NCBI RefSeq assembly: GCF_901709675.1
Contig: NC_051107.1
Span: forward strand, 1,543,501 to 1,607,500
Origin: Syngnathus acus
Lineage: Eukaryota > Chordata > Actinopteri > Syngnathiformes > Syngnathidae
Length of the DNA: 64,000 bases
Reading direction: 5' to 3'
Position numbers and translations under genes: made by a program. The notes under the pieces were generated by a model. It made no database searches, was not told the DNA's origin, and worked only from the letters and a program-made list of their open reading frames with translations. This document shows, one piece after another, positions 11,845 through 23,254 of this stretch (its first letter is position 1; every line of letters starts with the position of its first letter).

Positions 11845-12351
11845 ATGTATATCGACTCAATGGAGGTGACCAGTTCTAAACACATGGAGGCCGTACGGTT
11901 AACCTTGACGCCCGCAACCAAGCTACGGTGGACTCAGCTTCGCGTTGCCGCCGAGGAGGACGAGGCCTCCGGACAGTGTCGACGCAGCGTCGCCGGTGTC
12001 AAGTCGACAAGCACCAGGAAACGAAACGGACGGGACCGTCGTCGAAAGTTGACCAACGGCCCTTACAACGCGGAACCGAGAGAGGAGCGACGAACCGCAA
12101 GACGACTTCACCCTGGAGCAATGGCACCGGAGAACACAACGCAGTACTTGATACGCGAGCATGCAGACAACATGGCGCCCAATTGCGTTAACCCAGAGAA
12201 CGAAACCCCCGCCTCGCTCGGTACTTCGTCTCTTTACGGCGAATGCCTTTCACCCGGCAGCGTGTACACAGCGCTGGATTCTGATTATTATGAGAATTAT
12301 CTTGCATTCCAACAGAAGGACTTTGAGGAAATATATGGCTCGTGTTGGTAG
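11845..12351 (+). CDS. HEXIM/CCER1-like single-exon protein with P-x-N-T-T-Q motif
   Basis: A 168-codon ORF, first ATG at 11845 with G at -3, second in-frame ATG at 11860. Residues 57-69 are strongly basic (TRKRNGRDRRRKL). Residues 78-91 are charged. Residues 93-107 read MAPENTTQYLIREHA, and the C-terminus is AFQQKDFEEIYGSCW. In HEXIM1/2, inhibitors of P-TEFb, a basic 7SK-RNA-binding stretch precedes an APYNTTQFLM motif and a D-F-S-E-x-Y segment in the same order. Human CCER1 has a similar APPNTTQF motif (from memory). This protein ends where HEXIM would begin its cyclin-T-binding coiled coil. A TATA box lies upstream and AATAAA is at 12965. The gene stands alone. Assignment between HEXIM paralogue and ccer1 is open; the atp2b1 gene about 49 kb away favours ccer1. 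Function is inferred, perhaps nuclear RNA or P-TEFb binding. Confidence 0.65.
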   Translation: MYIDSMEVTSSKHMEAVRLTLTPATKLRWTQLRVAAEEDEASGQCRRSVAGVKSTSTRKRNGRDRRRKLTNGPYNAEPREERRTARRLHPGAMAPENTTQYLIREHADNMAPNCVNPENETPASLGTSSLYGECLSPGSVYTALDSDYYENYLAFQQKDFEEIYGSCW

Positions 12352-12402
12352 CACCGAGGACGGAATGACGAAGCAGCAGCAACTTTTCCCCACTCTGTCG
12401 GA

Positions 12403-12431
12403 AAAGGTGTGAATATTGCATTTACACCTTT
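12403..12431 (+). other. Hairpin in the presumed 3' UTR
   Basis: AAAGGTGT is followed 13 bases later by its perfect complement ACACCTTT, 52 bases after the stop of the HEXIM/CCER1-like ORF. It does not match a rho-type, histone or other named 3' stem-loop. Confidence 0.5.
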
Positions 12432-12964
12432 GGGATCTTGTGACCGAATCGAACAAAAGTGGTGCTGGCTTGTGTCAATCATGTCAATGTCGGACGATTT
12501 ATGGGCTGTATTTGTCTCGCAGTGGGCGCCCAGTAGGGAGTGCTCTTCCCCCTCGCAAAAGCCTCCCCCCGCGCCGGCCCCCCTCGACGAGCGAGCGGAG
12601 CAAAAGGGCACCCGAGCTGGCGGTGTGGCCACTGCTTGCAAAGTCAGGTAACCAAGCCACCAAGGGCAGGTATTGTTGCACTACTTTGTCCTTGAATGGT
12701 GCCATGCAACCTGTCACACTGTGTGAGCGTTTTCCAGGTCAGCCCTGCCTGCCTGCCTGCCCACCTGGGGACTACAGGCTCTGCTGCGGGGAGACCCAGG
12801 AGCTCCTGAGAGGTGACTTTTAGAGTGCAATCGAAGACATTTTATTATAAACTCGATGACGAGAGTCGCGGGATCGGGTTCGTCCTGTAAATACACGCGG
12901 CGTGGATTTTTGTTACTGAAGATTAATCATGTGTTAATGGAAATTAATCATGTGTGCTGTTCAA

Positions 12965-12970
12965 AATAAA
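12965..12970 (+). terminator. Candidate polyadenylation signal
   Basis: AATAAA about 610 bases after the stop of the HEXIM/CCER1-like ORF, followed by a GT-rich stretch (TTTGTGTTGTATAATGTG near 12992-13009). Confidence 0.45.
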
Positions 12971-12974
12971 AGGA

Positions 12975-14166
12975 AATTATGTAAACTGGAAATTTGTGTT
13001 GTATAATGTGATCAGGTAAGGAACCGTGTTGTCTTGACAATAATATTGGTCAAATAAAAAAAGGCAATCGACATAATCACATTAAATTGCCAACTATATT
13101 TGCATTTTTACAAGCGGTGATAAATTTAAGGGAACTAAAAGTATCCATCAAGCAGTAGATCAGAAAAGTCATCGTCACGTCAAGTCTTCTACAAAGTGAA
13201 CAGTATGGTTCAGTTCTTCTGACTCATTTGGATCAGCTTCAAAGTTCTGTAAAGGTTTGGACAAAGTAAAAGTACTGGAAAAAAATAGATAAATGCAAAC
13301 CAAAATGCAGGTTTGTTATTACCTACGTAAATAATTGGGTGAGATAAAGTACAAATTCTAGCACTGTCTGCAGTACTCCAAAGAGCCACAGGGTGACAGC
13401 AGTGTCTCACAAAAGCAGCCACTTGTGCACTGAACGCATGTTGCTTTCTCAAATGTAATTCCACGGATGCTACATATCCATCCCCACATCACTGCACCAT
13501 TTTCAGTAATTATGAACCTTAATTCCTTCTCTGAAACTTCATGCGTGTAATTGACAATTTGGTGACCTGTAATCGGAGTGACGTCACCACTGCACGTAGG
13601 CGCCTTGTCGGTGTGCAGCTGGAAAACGGCCAGCAATTTGCACCAGAAGCTTCCCAGACCTTCAGCGTGTGCAGACACTTGGACGAGACCACCAGTGGAG
13701 GATTAATGAACGCTCCTACAAAGCTGCCACACAATCCATCAATTTAGGTTCGGTCCAGGCCCAGGTGTCTCGGTTGTCGTGTTTCTAAGTATAGTTTACT
13801 CTCTCGCCATGCTGCATTTGATCAAATAGTTGAATCGTTACCATGGCAGCCAACCTTCTAATTCCACCTCATAGAACTCTGTATGTCACGTCCTTGACAC
13901 AGTTAAAGAAATACTACTGCAGTGTGTCACAAACCTTCACATGTCCTATTCCGACTTGTCCATGTCCCTGCAGAGGCCAAAATGGGGGATGAGCACGGAA
14001 ATAGATGTGGCGCAAGAGTCCCTCGGACCATTGACTAATGAGCCGGGAAGACAGGATGGGTCAAGTCTCAGAGAGGTAACATCCCCGTCTTTTCCTTGTC
14101 CCATTTTTTTCATTATAGATCTTTTTCAGAACATAATAGAACATACCAATTAGCGGCTATGTATAG
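12975..14166. other. Intergenic, no gene recognised
   Basis: Open frames at 13358-13678 (minus) and 13541-13747 (plus) overlap each other, show no domain and lack splice or promoter support. Confidence 0.55.
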
Positions 14167-14168
14167 TA

Positions 14169-14778
14169 CAGTGATCCCTTGCTACTTCGCGTTTCGTTTA
14201 TCGCGGCTTCACTACATCGCGGATTTTTTTTCCAAATTAAAAAACAATTTAAAAGTCAAAATAGAACTTCTAAATTGAGGAAACATGTGTCTAACCTTTA
14301 GGACAATGTAGTATTGTTCCAAATGTTCGTTTACATTCCTTTAGAACAGTGGTTCTAGGGGTGCGAGAATGCTTCCTAGGGGGTACGAGGATACCCTGGG
14401 GGAAATTTACAATTTTTCGGGGATAATGGTCGGGTAACCGAAAAAAGTGAAAAATTCTGGAAATTAAGAAGTCATTGTGTTAATTGGCATTAGGGATAAT
14501 GCTAATTAAGCCTTATAGCTGTAAAGTAAACCAATTATTATTATAATTATTTAGGGTTAGGGTTAGGGGTGCGAGAACTGGTTGGTGAATTGAATGGGGT
14601 GCGAACAAGGAAAAAGGTTAAGAACTACTGCTTTAGAAGTCCTTTTTTCCCCCCGTGTTAGCACGATCGCGAATTAGCATCTTTCCCAGGACTTCTTGTT
14701 GGTGACCGTACTTCGTGGATTTCACTTATGGCGGGTGGTTTTTGGAACCAATTATCCGCGATAAACGAGGGATTACTG
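14169..14778. mobile_element. Mariner-like MITE with TA target-site duplication
   Basis: The left end CAGTGATCCCTTGCTACTTC and the right end (reverse complement CAGTAATCCCTCGTTTATCG) are imperfect terminal inverted repeats. Both are flanked by TA (14167-14168, 14779-14780). No transposase is encoded. An hAT-type element is inserted inside. Confidence 0.8.
14347..14630. mobile_element. hAT-type MITE nested in the mariner MITE
   Basis: The left end CAGTGGTTCTAGG and the right end (GGTTAAGAACTACTG) are inverted. They are flanked by exact 8-bp duplications CTTTAGAA at 14339-14346 and 14631-14638, the size made by hAT transposases. The element is 284 bp with no ORF. It carries a three-unit TTAGGG stretch at 14551-14568. 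Confidence 0.85.
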
Positions 14779-14779
14779 T

Positions 14780-16217
14780 ATATGCACATGCAAGTGAATG
14801 CAGCAAGTACAATCGCAGCGTTGTATCTAAACATGCGGTAAACGTGTGAAACAAAACAAACAATACTAATACCACTGGATTGACCAATTATAAATCGATA
14901 TTTTTAAAAAAAAAACTGTGAATATCAGCAATACTCGTCAGCAGATTTGTTTGTAGCAAAAAATAGCAACATACTGAATACCTATAAGCTTTTTAACATG
15001 ACCGGGAACGTGGCCACAAGGGGGCGCAAACCCCCCACAAAACTTTTAACGTTCCAGCAGTTGAGAAAAATGTGCATGAGCAAACTACATAAATAAAATT
15101 CACTATAGCGAAGAGCAGCAGCAATAGTCAGAAATGTATGTAGCAGTCTATACTTTTTTGAGCTGTTCCTAATATTTGCTGCCAGAAAAAGTCAGCAGCC
15201 AGCTTTGGTGCGCCTCTCCGACGTGGCTCAGGTGCATACACGGGTGGTGGGTGTGCGCATTATGGTATCCCTGTAAACCCGCCTGACCTTTAACCCCAAC
15301 CTTGCGCTCTCTCGGCCTCTAACAAGACGGAGATGCCATCTGAGGCTAGTGTTAATTTAAAAGAAAGAAAAAAAAGAAAAGAAGACCGACTCGTCACATC
15401 GCATCAGCACAGGACAGCAACAACGCCGCTAATGTGCTAAAAATAGACCAGGGTCCAAAACCCTTCCAACAAGGCAACTGTATCCTTACTGGACATAACA
15501 TTAGGAACACCTGCACGATCAATTTTCATAGACGTACTTATTTAACACCATGTTTTCATTTGTGATGTACTGCAGAAGTGGAGTGCATTATTCTGAGAGC
15601 TGTTTTTAATTGAGTATGAGGGAGTCCGAATATTAGGGACACCTCCATAGGAGATACAATCCAGTTCAGCAAATATAGAAGTTTACATGAATCTCTGATT
15701 TAAAGAAAATAAAAATGTTGAACAGCGAAATAGTAATTGTTTTTTAAATCATGATAATTTACTATTTTATTACATTTTTAATTCAACAATTCACATTGAA
15801 ATATATTATTAAAAAATAAAAAGCTATCATTTTTATGCAGTATCAGAGCTAAAAAAGTCAAGCAAAACTTAATACAAAGGGAAACGTCACAGACAGGCTA
15901 ACAAACAGAACAGAAATGGTGCAGCAACACATGTAGACAGGCAGGCAGGGTTAGACAGACAGACAAACAGACAGACACACACACACCAGAAGGGACATCA
16001 TAACATCCATTAAATTGAATCACGAGGATTGACTATTTTTTAATCATCAGACATTTGGCCTCAAAGGCTTTTAACCAATCCTCTCATAAAAAACAAAGTC
16101 CCCAGCAATGAGTGACCGAATTGTGATAAAGACGGTGCCGCCTGTCAGCCACCCGCCGCGGCAAAATCAAGGTGTAATCATCTCGAGTCGATGCGGACCT
16201 GTGAGTTTTGGCAGCGG
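14780..16217. other. Intergenic, no gene recognised
   Basis: Contains fragments of dispersed repeats (a GACATAACATTAGGAACACC block at about 15492, and a GACA/CACA simple stretch at about 15935-15987). No coding signal was seen. Confidence 0.55.
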
Positions 16218-16358
16218 TTAAATAAGATTGAAGCAGATCGATACGGCATAGAGCGCCAAGCACAATATGAGCATGAGCCCCGCCATCACCAGTCCAACAC
16301 CTGCCACCAGACACGTGGCCTGGCAGCTATTTGTCACCCAGTGCGATACAAGTCCACG
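16218..16358 (-). CDS. Possible terminal exon of a membrane protein (unrecognised)
   Basis: A minus-strand frame with stop TAA at 16218-16220 is open for 46 codons back to an AG at 16359-16360. It reads RGLVSHWVTNSCQATC, then a 26-residue hydrophobic run starting LVAGVGLVMAGLMLILCLAL, and ends SICFNLI. This looks like a last transmembrane helix with a very short tail. Two cysteines (C-x3-C) precede the helix. The acceptor lacks a good polypyrimidine tract and no partner exon was found nearby, so it may be an orphan exon, a relic or chance. The family is not recognised. Confidence 0.3.
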   Translation of the reverse strand, partial: RGLVSHWVTNSCQATCLVAGVGLVMAGLMLILCLALYAVSICFNLI

Positions 16359-16379
16359 CTGTCCTGCCACTTATACTCC

Positions 16380-19080
16380 GTAGCACGAGTGGAAAAAACA
16401 GCACATGAATGTAAAAAAAGTGCATTATGAATATTAAGCGAGCCTTGACAATATTACATGAGCCAGGGCAGACTGCCTGGAAAAAAAATGTTAATTCAAG
16501 TCATTGTTGTAAAATCCCGTTAAGTAAAATCCTAAACAGGCTGACATTTTAAAAAGTACAAATAATTATATTTAAATATCCCGATTAAAATTGAACTTTG
16601 AATTGTCGAACTGGTTTGTCGGCATCCGGTGATAGAAACTCATAAAATAAATTTCAATGCAATTTAGATACTTTTAAAATCAAGTAATCAGTAAAGTAAG
16701 AGCATCGAGATGGCACAAAATAGCAAACTGACATCAAATGCAAGAAATTAGTTTGTCAACCCATGCTGAGAATTGAAACAAATTCCCACTTTGCAATTCC
16801 ACATTATACCACAAGGGGGCAACAGAATCATGATCAAATCTTTCAAAATCAATTTGTACATTAAGGGCGGTAACAGTGAGCTCAATATGTGTTGCTACAA
16901 TTTCGAGACATGAATGTGAATTTTTAAAAATAGGAAGTTGTTTATTGACAGCGTAGAAATTGATTCCACATATTCTAAACTACGGATGCCAAAGGCAGTA
17001 CAATCGATTATCCCGTCACTCCCTTGCCGAGCCCCAGAAGCAAGAGAGAGGTTAAAAAAAGGAGAAAATTGATTTTTGCTCAATTCTCCGTGGTGAAGCA
17101 TGACTCACTGTCTCATCGCCTGGAGATGGAAAAAAATGGCAAAGTGACATCACTAATGAAAAACTAAAACGACAATCCTCGCCGTGCTCTTTACGCGGAA
17201 AAAGATGGGCCTCAGGCACCATGTCGGGGGGTCCATCTTACTTGTCAGCCGTCCAGTTTGCAGAAGTGTGTTTATTTATTGAGCCACGGGGAGGGTGGCC
17301 GTGGGCTGAGGCCGAGGGAATGAGCTGTTTGAGGGAGGCAGGTTGACGCGGCGTGGGCGCGCGATGACACAGATGGGAGAGGAGGGCATCCGAGGGACTG
17401 CGAAGCAACGTGCAAAGACACTCCGACAATAGCGATTCAGGCGCCTGCAGGAATGAAGGGCAAGCCCCTGAATTGGAGAAATATTAACCACAAATAACAG
17501 TAAAATGACACGATAGGAGGTTTACGACGTTCGGCTTGGGCTGTGCCCCGTCTTGCAAGGCTACCTTTCACCACACAGTGGCAACAGTGAGCAACAAAGG
17601 AAGTTGCATCTACACTTTTGTAGTTTGCAACCTCGTTCTTTTTTAAATGAATTCACATTAAACAGAAATCTAGCTATATTTTTTTATAATATAGAAAACT
17701 TGAACGCAATATAATCATTTAATTTTTTTTAATTCATTCAAATTATGAATAAGTAAATCTAAAAATGGTTTAATTTTACATTTACAAGTGTACTTTTGCT
17801 TATCTGCATGTTAAATTCAGGTTAAGACGACAAGATAATGCATAAAAATATTTCATTTACATTCCGTAATATAAATGTACTTTTTAATATACATTATGAC
17901 AATTATTCTATTCTATGTTATTGTTTATTTCATTGTTTTATTTATTTACTACAAAATTTAGGTTAAAATGAACAACTCAAATAAATCTTTTCTAATCCTA
18001 AATGAAATAATACAGAACAAAATTAATTTATTAAATAGCAGTTCACTTTAACATTATATATTTTTATTACAAGTAGATATTTTTTACAATTCAATGATAT
18101 TGATTTTCACAAACAAATCTATGTAATTGAAATCATTCTGCTAGCACGTTAAAAATAAATGTATACATTTTCCCTTCATCATTCAATTGAAGTTGCACAT
18201 CCAAATGGCTCGGAACCGTCCTCGTTCAATAACTATTTGTCCCATTCTTGCTGCGGAATGCTCTGCGTCTTTGCTCATCACTGCAGCATTCGCCCTCCCC
18301 TCCCGTCCGTTTCCCCTGACAACCGTATCTGCTATTCATGATTATGCAAATGATACGTCTCCCCGTGCCAATGAAGACACACATAAACAAGCAAGTCCTT
18401 CTCAAGCGTTTTCTGTGTTTGTCTCTCCAAAGAGCTGCCATGATTGGAGGCGCTGGGGTTATAATTGAATGTCACAGCTCATTAATTTTCCCATATTGGC
18501 ACAAAAGGTCATTAAACAAGTGATCGTTTGTGTATGCATCCAACGAGTACTTTTTCTCAAATCACAAACTTCCATTGAGGCTTGCTTTTGTTTCTTTTTT
18601 TCTCCCTATTCTTGAAATGAAAGGCCAACTTAAGTTTAAACTGGTCAGAAGTGCATTGAATCGTAAATGAATCTACAAAGTGGTCCGGGAGTCACTCTGC
18701 ACTTAGCTTTTTTTTTTTGACACGTTTTATAATAAAATGTGAGTGCACATTTTCTTTGGTTAATGAATAGGTGGTAGTAGATAGGTGTTTGTCAATTTAT
18801 TTAGTTATTCATTCATTTATTGCTTTTTGCACTACGAGAACCGTGAACAGAAAAAAAAAAAACTCACATTGAAAAGCTTATCTTTTTTGGTGACGTTTCA
18901 AAGAAGAATACAAATCGCGAAATGTTGCATCAGAATTGATTCTGAATAATTTGGAAAAAAAATCTGAAAAATTAATGGCACTTTGAAAGTGTCCTTTTGT
19001 AAATTATTACAAACTAATATTTCATTTTGTAATATGAAACTATTGGATGTCAAACTTTTAACACTACTACCTAAAATTAT
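16380..19080. other. Intergenic, A/T-rich, no gene recognised
   Basis: 17640-18180 is very A/T-rich. 18180-18480 is less so and includes an ATGCAAAT octamer at 18344-18351. All frames are short with no domain. Confidence 0.55.
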
Positions 19081-19086
19081 ATTGTA

Positions 19087-19335
19087 CAGTCAAACCTCGG
19101 TTTTCGACCACAATCCGTTCCAGAAGGCGGTTCGAGAAGCGAATCGTTCGAATTCCGAATCTCTTTTTCCCATTACAAATAATGGAAACAATTTTAATCC
19201 CTTCCAAGACAAAAAACCCCCACCTTTTTTAAGCATTTTTTCATTTGCGCATTTTTGTCTGATCGCGCAACTGCAGCGCACCGCCGAACGCGCAACCGTA
19301 GCGCGTCGCTGACCGCGCAACTGCACCGCGCTGGT
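19087..19335. mobile_element. Fragment of a CAGTCAAACCTCGG-type Tc1/mariner MITE
   Basis: Starts CAGTCAAACCTCGGTTTTCG after a TA, then TTCGAGAAGCGAATCGTTCG, typical of a widespread teleost mariner-type MITE. A matching right end was not seen, so it is probably truncated. Confidence 0.55.
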
Positions 19336-19683
19336 ATAACTCGGTATAAGTAGAAAAAAAAATGTTCACTAAAAATATCAAAGTTAAATACAACTGAACT
19401 GTACTTGGACGGCTATTCTTTCGAATACCACTAGAGGGAGCCAGCACACCACTAGTGTCGCTCTTTCAGAATCACTGATATCATATATGTACTCCACTGA
19501 ATATTATACTTGAGACTATTTTTTTTCATTTGATCATTTTAACACCATTAGACTGTCAAATAAATACTGCATATCTGTCTATTGCATTCCTCAATTTTCC
19601 AGAAGCACAAATGCGGCACAATGTTTGAGTCATGTGCGCGTTGTGTTTGCATGGCGTTGCCTGGTAGCACTTTCTCTGCGGGG

Positions 19684-19685
<2 letters not shown>

Positions 19686-19755
<70 letters not shown>
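19686..19755. repeat. (TG)n microsatellite, 70 bp
   Basis: Perfect TG tract. A shorter (TG)n lies at 20111-20128 and a (TC)n at 19832-19854. Confidence 0.95.
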
Positions 19756-19758
<3 letters not shown>

Positions 19759-19759
19759 G

Positions 19760-22700
19760 GATAAATGAGCATGGGAGGCTGTGTATTTACCCTTCATGAC
19801 AAAATCATTTTGTTGACTGTGTGGAAAATCAATCTCTCTCTCTCTTTCTCTCTCCCAGCGGAGGCAGTGGCACCCACCGCACAGCGGTACTGAGAATCCG
19901 CGCCCACTCGTCACATCCTCATGAAAGGTGTGTTGTGTTGCTATAGCATAGCATAAATGATCGCACGAATGATGGCGTCAGCATTGCGAGGGGAGCGAAG
20001 AGCTCTGTCTCAGCCTCGGGTTCCAACATGGGGGCCTGTCTCTTCCCGTTTGGAAGTGTGCAGTGAAATGCCCTGCAGAGGAGTGTGTGTGTGATGAGCA
20101 CTGGCACGATTGTGTGTGTGTGTGTGTCCAGGGATGAGGGGTGATTTTAAAAAGGGTGCTCAAATGATGTGATTTGGAGTCGGAGGAGATATTGACTGTG
20201 ATTACATTTAGCATGGCAAACACACGAAGGGGTTATTTTTAGCCCCCCACCCACCATCCAGAAAAAGAAGATCCATCATCAGGATTTTTCTTACTTTTTT
20301 GATTCACTCATGACAACGCTGGAGCTCTTCCCTCACCCCGAGGGAGGGAAAATGCTTCCTTTATCCTCACGTTTGCACCTGCTGTCACTTCCTATGAAAA
20401 TCCTCTCTGATCACTCGCACTTATATGGAATATTGCTTTCTGGCCGCACAGTAAATTAGGCAATCTTTATCTTAGTCACACTCACTAGTTCCATGTAACG
20501 GGGTATAGATTTGATAGGGAACTGTAGCTGAGTGATGTATATAGAGTATCTGCATTGATTTATGCATCAGTGCTGCTAAAATGAACTCCTAAGATGTGTG
20601 TCCGTCCGTCCAGGATTATTGTCCCCAGTATGTGCCTTTGTGTGTGGTATATCAGTCTTCTCATCTCAAACAGCACAAAAAAAGCAACTCATTTATTTTG
20701 ATGAAATGCTAGAATTACTCTCCTCGTGTGCCCTGAGTCAAGTATGAGTAATAGATTGCATGAACAAACCCGGTGACCTTGGCTTGTTTGTTGAACGTGT
20801 CACTTTGACTTGAGCACGACACACTTTGCCCTGCGGGTGGGGCGGGGGAGCGGGCGGCCTTGTTTTTGCATCCTTTTTCAAAATGATCAGGTAATTAATT
20901 GTCAGCTTTTTGTTCAATGTTACAATACTAGGGCTGTATTGGGAAACTAACACATTCTGTCTGGTTTAGCATTCACGCTAAGGAAGTTAGCATTTGTTAT
21001 GCTTTTAATTACCAAGTAATTAATTGTCAGCTTTTTGTTCAATGTTGCAATACAAGTGCTGTATCGAGAAACTAACACATTCTGTCTGGCTTAGCGTTCA
21101 TGCTAAGGAAGTTAGCATTTATGTTATGCTGCCCCCTGTCTACTGGGATGCCTCCAGTTTAAAAGTCACAGTCAAAACGTGCCAAATGTACATGTCGCTA
21201 AACTACCAGTTACATAAATTGTGCAACATCCTGTTGTTAAGAAGCTAATTTTACCGTGTATATCCGCACACACGCATACCGGCATCCTTAGGGAGTCAGT
21301 GCTAAGTTTGGGTGCTGCTAAGTCTCCCTGCGAAACTCAATACCGCTCATTGTCCCCGGGATGCTAACACCACACTAGTGACATTTGGAGAAATATGGCG
21401 CGGGGGACGCTGATTTAGCTATAGGGGATGTCGCTCCTCTTAATTGAAAGTTCACTGCTAGCCACTGAGGCAAACCGGCGACCGGGCACGAGGTGTTTGA
21501 CACCGCAGGGATGGCGAAGGCGAGAATTTCACACTTCCTGTTTCGGGGCAGGTTGGTTACAGCCCAGAGGGTGACATTCATCCAAAACGACCAATGATCA
21601 ACCGGCTCGGGTCTCTGGGGGTGTGAATAAAATGCTTGAAAGTCCGAATGTTAGAGGTCATCCAAAGGTTGTGTGAGTGTTAAAGAGCATTTACGCATAT
21701 GTTAAAAGTGACATGTTTGATCATTGCCGCAAATTAGCCTGGAAGACATCAAGGAACTGCATTAGCATATTTTTAGCTTATCAACACCGTGGAAGGATCT
21801 GCTCTGGAAGATCTGTAGTGGGGCCCAGGTGGTGGGTGATATTTTCTTTTTATGGTAGATAAAAGAAACAAAAAATCGAATTTTGAATATTCACTAGTGT
21901 CTAAAAATGTGGCTTTTACACAACGGATTATTCCTACTTTTGCATTGAGGTGTCTTATTTTCTTATTTGTAAAAAATGGAAGGACCCTGCGGTGGTCAGC
22001 GGGTGTCTGACAGTCCCTCACAAAAAAACCAACAAAAGAAAACAGAGGCGGAGGCGTTCCTCTCTCGTAATGAAACATGCTGTGCCCAACAAGCCGTCCT
22101 CCGGGGCTTTTAGTCATCTAATTAATTGCTTGGCTGATGACAGAAAACAATTCCAGCGTATAATCACCAATCAATTACTGTTTACTAGAAAGTCGGAAGG
22201 AGACGCACAAATATCGCTCCTTAAATTACACTTTGCAACATTCGGGGCGTGCGCGGCCGTCGATCAATCCCCTCGCTGGCCGCTCTGGTCCTGCGGCGGT
22301 TACCATGGAAACAGTCCACTTATTCCCACGATCAATCCCGGCAATTACTTGTGTCGCAGTGAAGCTGTTTTTGCTCGCTTTTGCCAACTTTGGGCAGTCC
22401 AAAGATTATGTCATCAAATTGACACCTACTCATTTACTTTTCATTATTGCACAAGACAGTAAAAAAAAAAAAAAAACATCACAGGAAATTTTGATTTTAT
22501 AACGATACTGTGTTCTCAAACGGGTTGTTTTGAATGAGCTTTTAATGTGCATGTTTGTGGGCAGATAATTAAAGAATACAATAAAGCTTCTTTGGAGAGC
22601 AAACACCAGCCAGCGTCGACAAAACGCGTCAATAAAAATTGATCAACACCGACTGTTTATTGAGAGTCGTGTTTATCTAGTGCGGCACGTCCTTCACCAT

Positions 22701-23250
22701 GCACACTTATGAATTTCTCACATGCCCTTGAGGTAAGGTCATGGCTGCTCTGCCCTCAGTTGAAAGATCATCACCTGGTGTTATTATCTAAAAAACAAAA
22801 AAATAAAAAAACACAAAATGGACCATATTCCCAAGCAGCGACACATACTGCATTAGAGCGTAGCCTTCACAAAGGCATATTGAAAAGGCATAATCGAGTG
22901 ACGACAGCAGCGGGAGGAAAAAAAAAAAAAAGGCTCACTTTATTTGTCAAGGTAGCTTCGTTCTTTTCATTGAGCTGGAGACGCGGCGTGCCCTCCAGAG
23001 AGCGAGAAATAATGCTCTGCTCTGTCTTTATTAGAAAGATGTCTTCCATTCACTCACTGAATGCCCACCATAATTGCTGCTTGAATAAGTGCAACAGGCT
23101 TGATTTAGTAGTGGCCCGCATTCGGCCCCTTACAAAACGTCCGTGCTTGGGGCCTCTCTCTGGTTAAAGAGTCACTCGATGCTGCTTGGCGGTCGGTGGG
23201 CGCGCTCGATTGGATGGGTAAAATCAGTAGTCGATCAATACAGCTAAAAA
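19760..23250. other. Intergenic, no gene recognised
   Basis: Includes a 125-bp tandem duplication at 20891-21126. Segment 22080-22230 is rich in homeodomain-type TAATTA/ATTAATTG sites and could be conserved noncoding DNA. The 170-codon frame at 21950-22462 has low complexity and no domain. Confidence 0.5.
20891..21126. repeat. 125-bp tandem duplication, second copy slightly truncated
   Basis: GTAATTAATTGTCAGCTTTT recurs at 20891 and 21016, and GTTAGCATTT at 20986 and 21111. Both pairs are 125 bases apart, with a few substitutions between copies. Confidence 0.9.
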
Positions 23251-23254
23251 AATA

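Noticed and set aside
13358-13678. Cysteine-containing 106-codon minus-strand frame
   Set aside because: No recognised domain, overlaps another frame, and has no splice or promoter support.
14551-14568. TTAGGG repeats as an interstitial telomere
   Set aside because: Only three units, and they lie inside an hAT MITE, so they are part of that element.
21950-22462. 170-codon plus-strand frame
   Set aside because: Longest unexplained frame in the desert, but composition is random-like, lysine runs come from A-runs, and no family was recognised.
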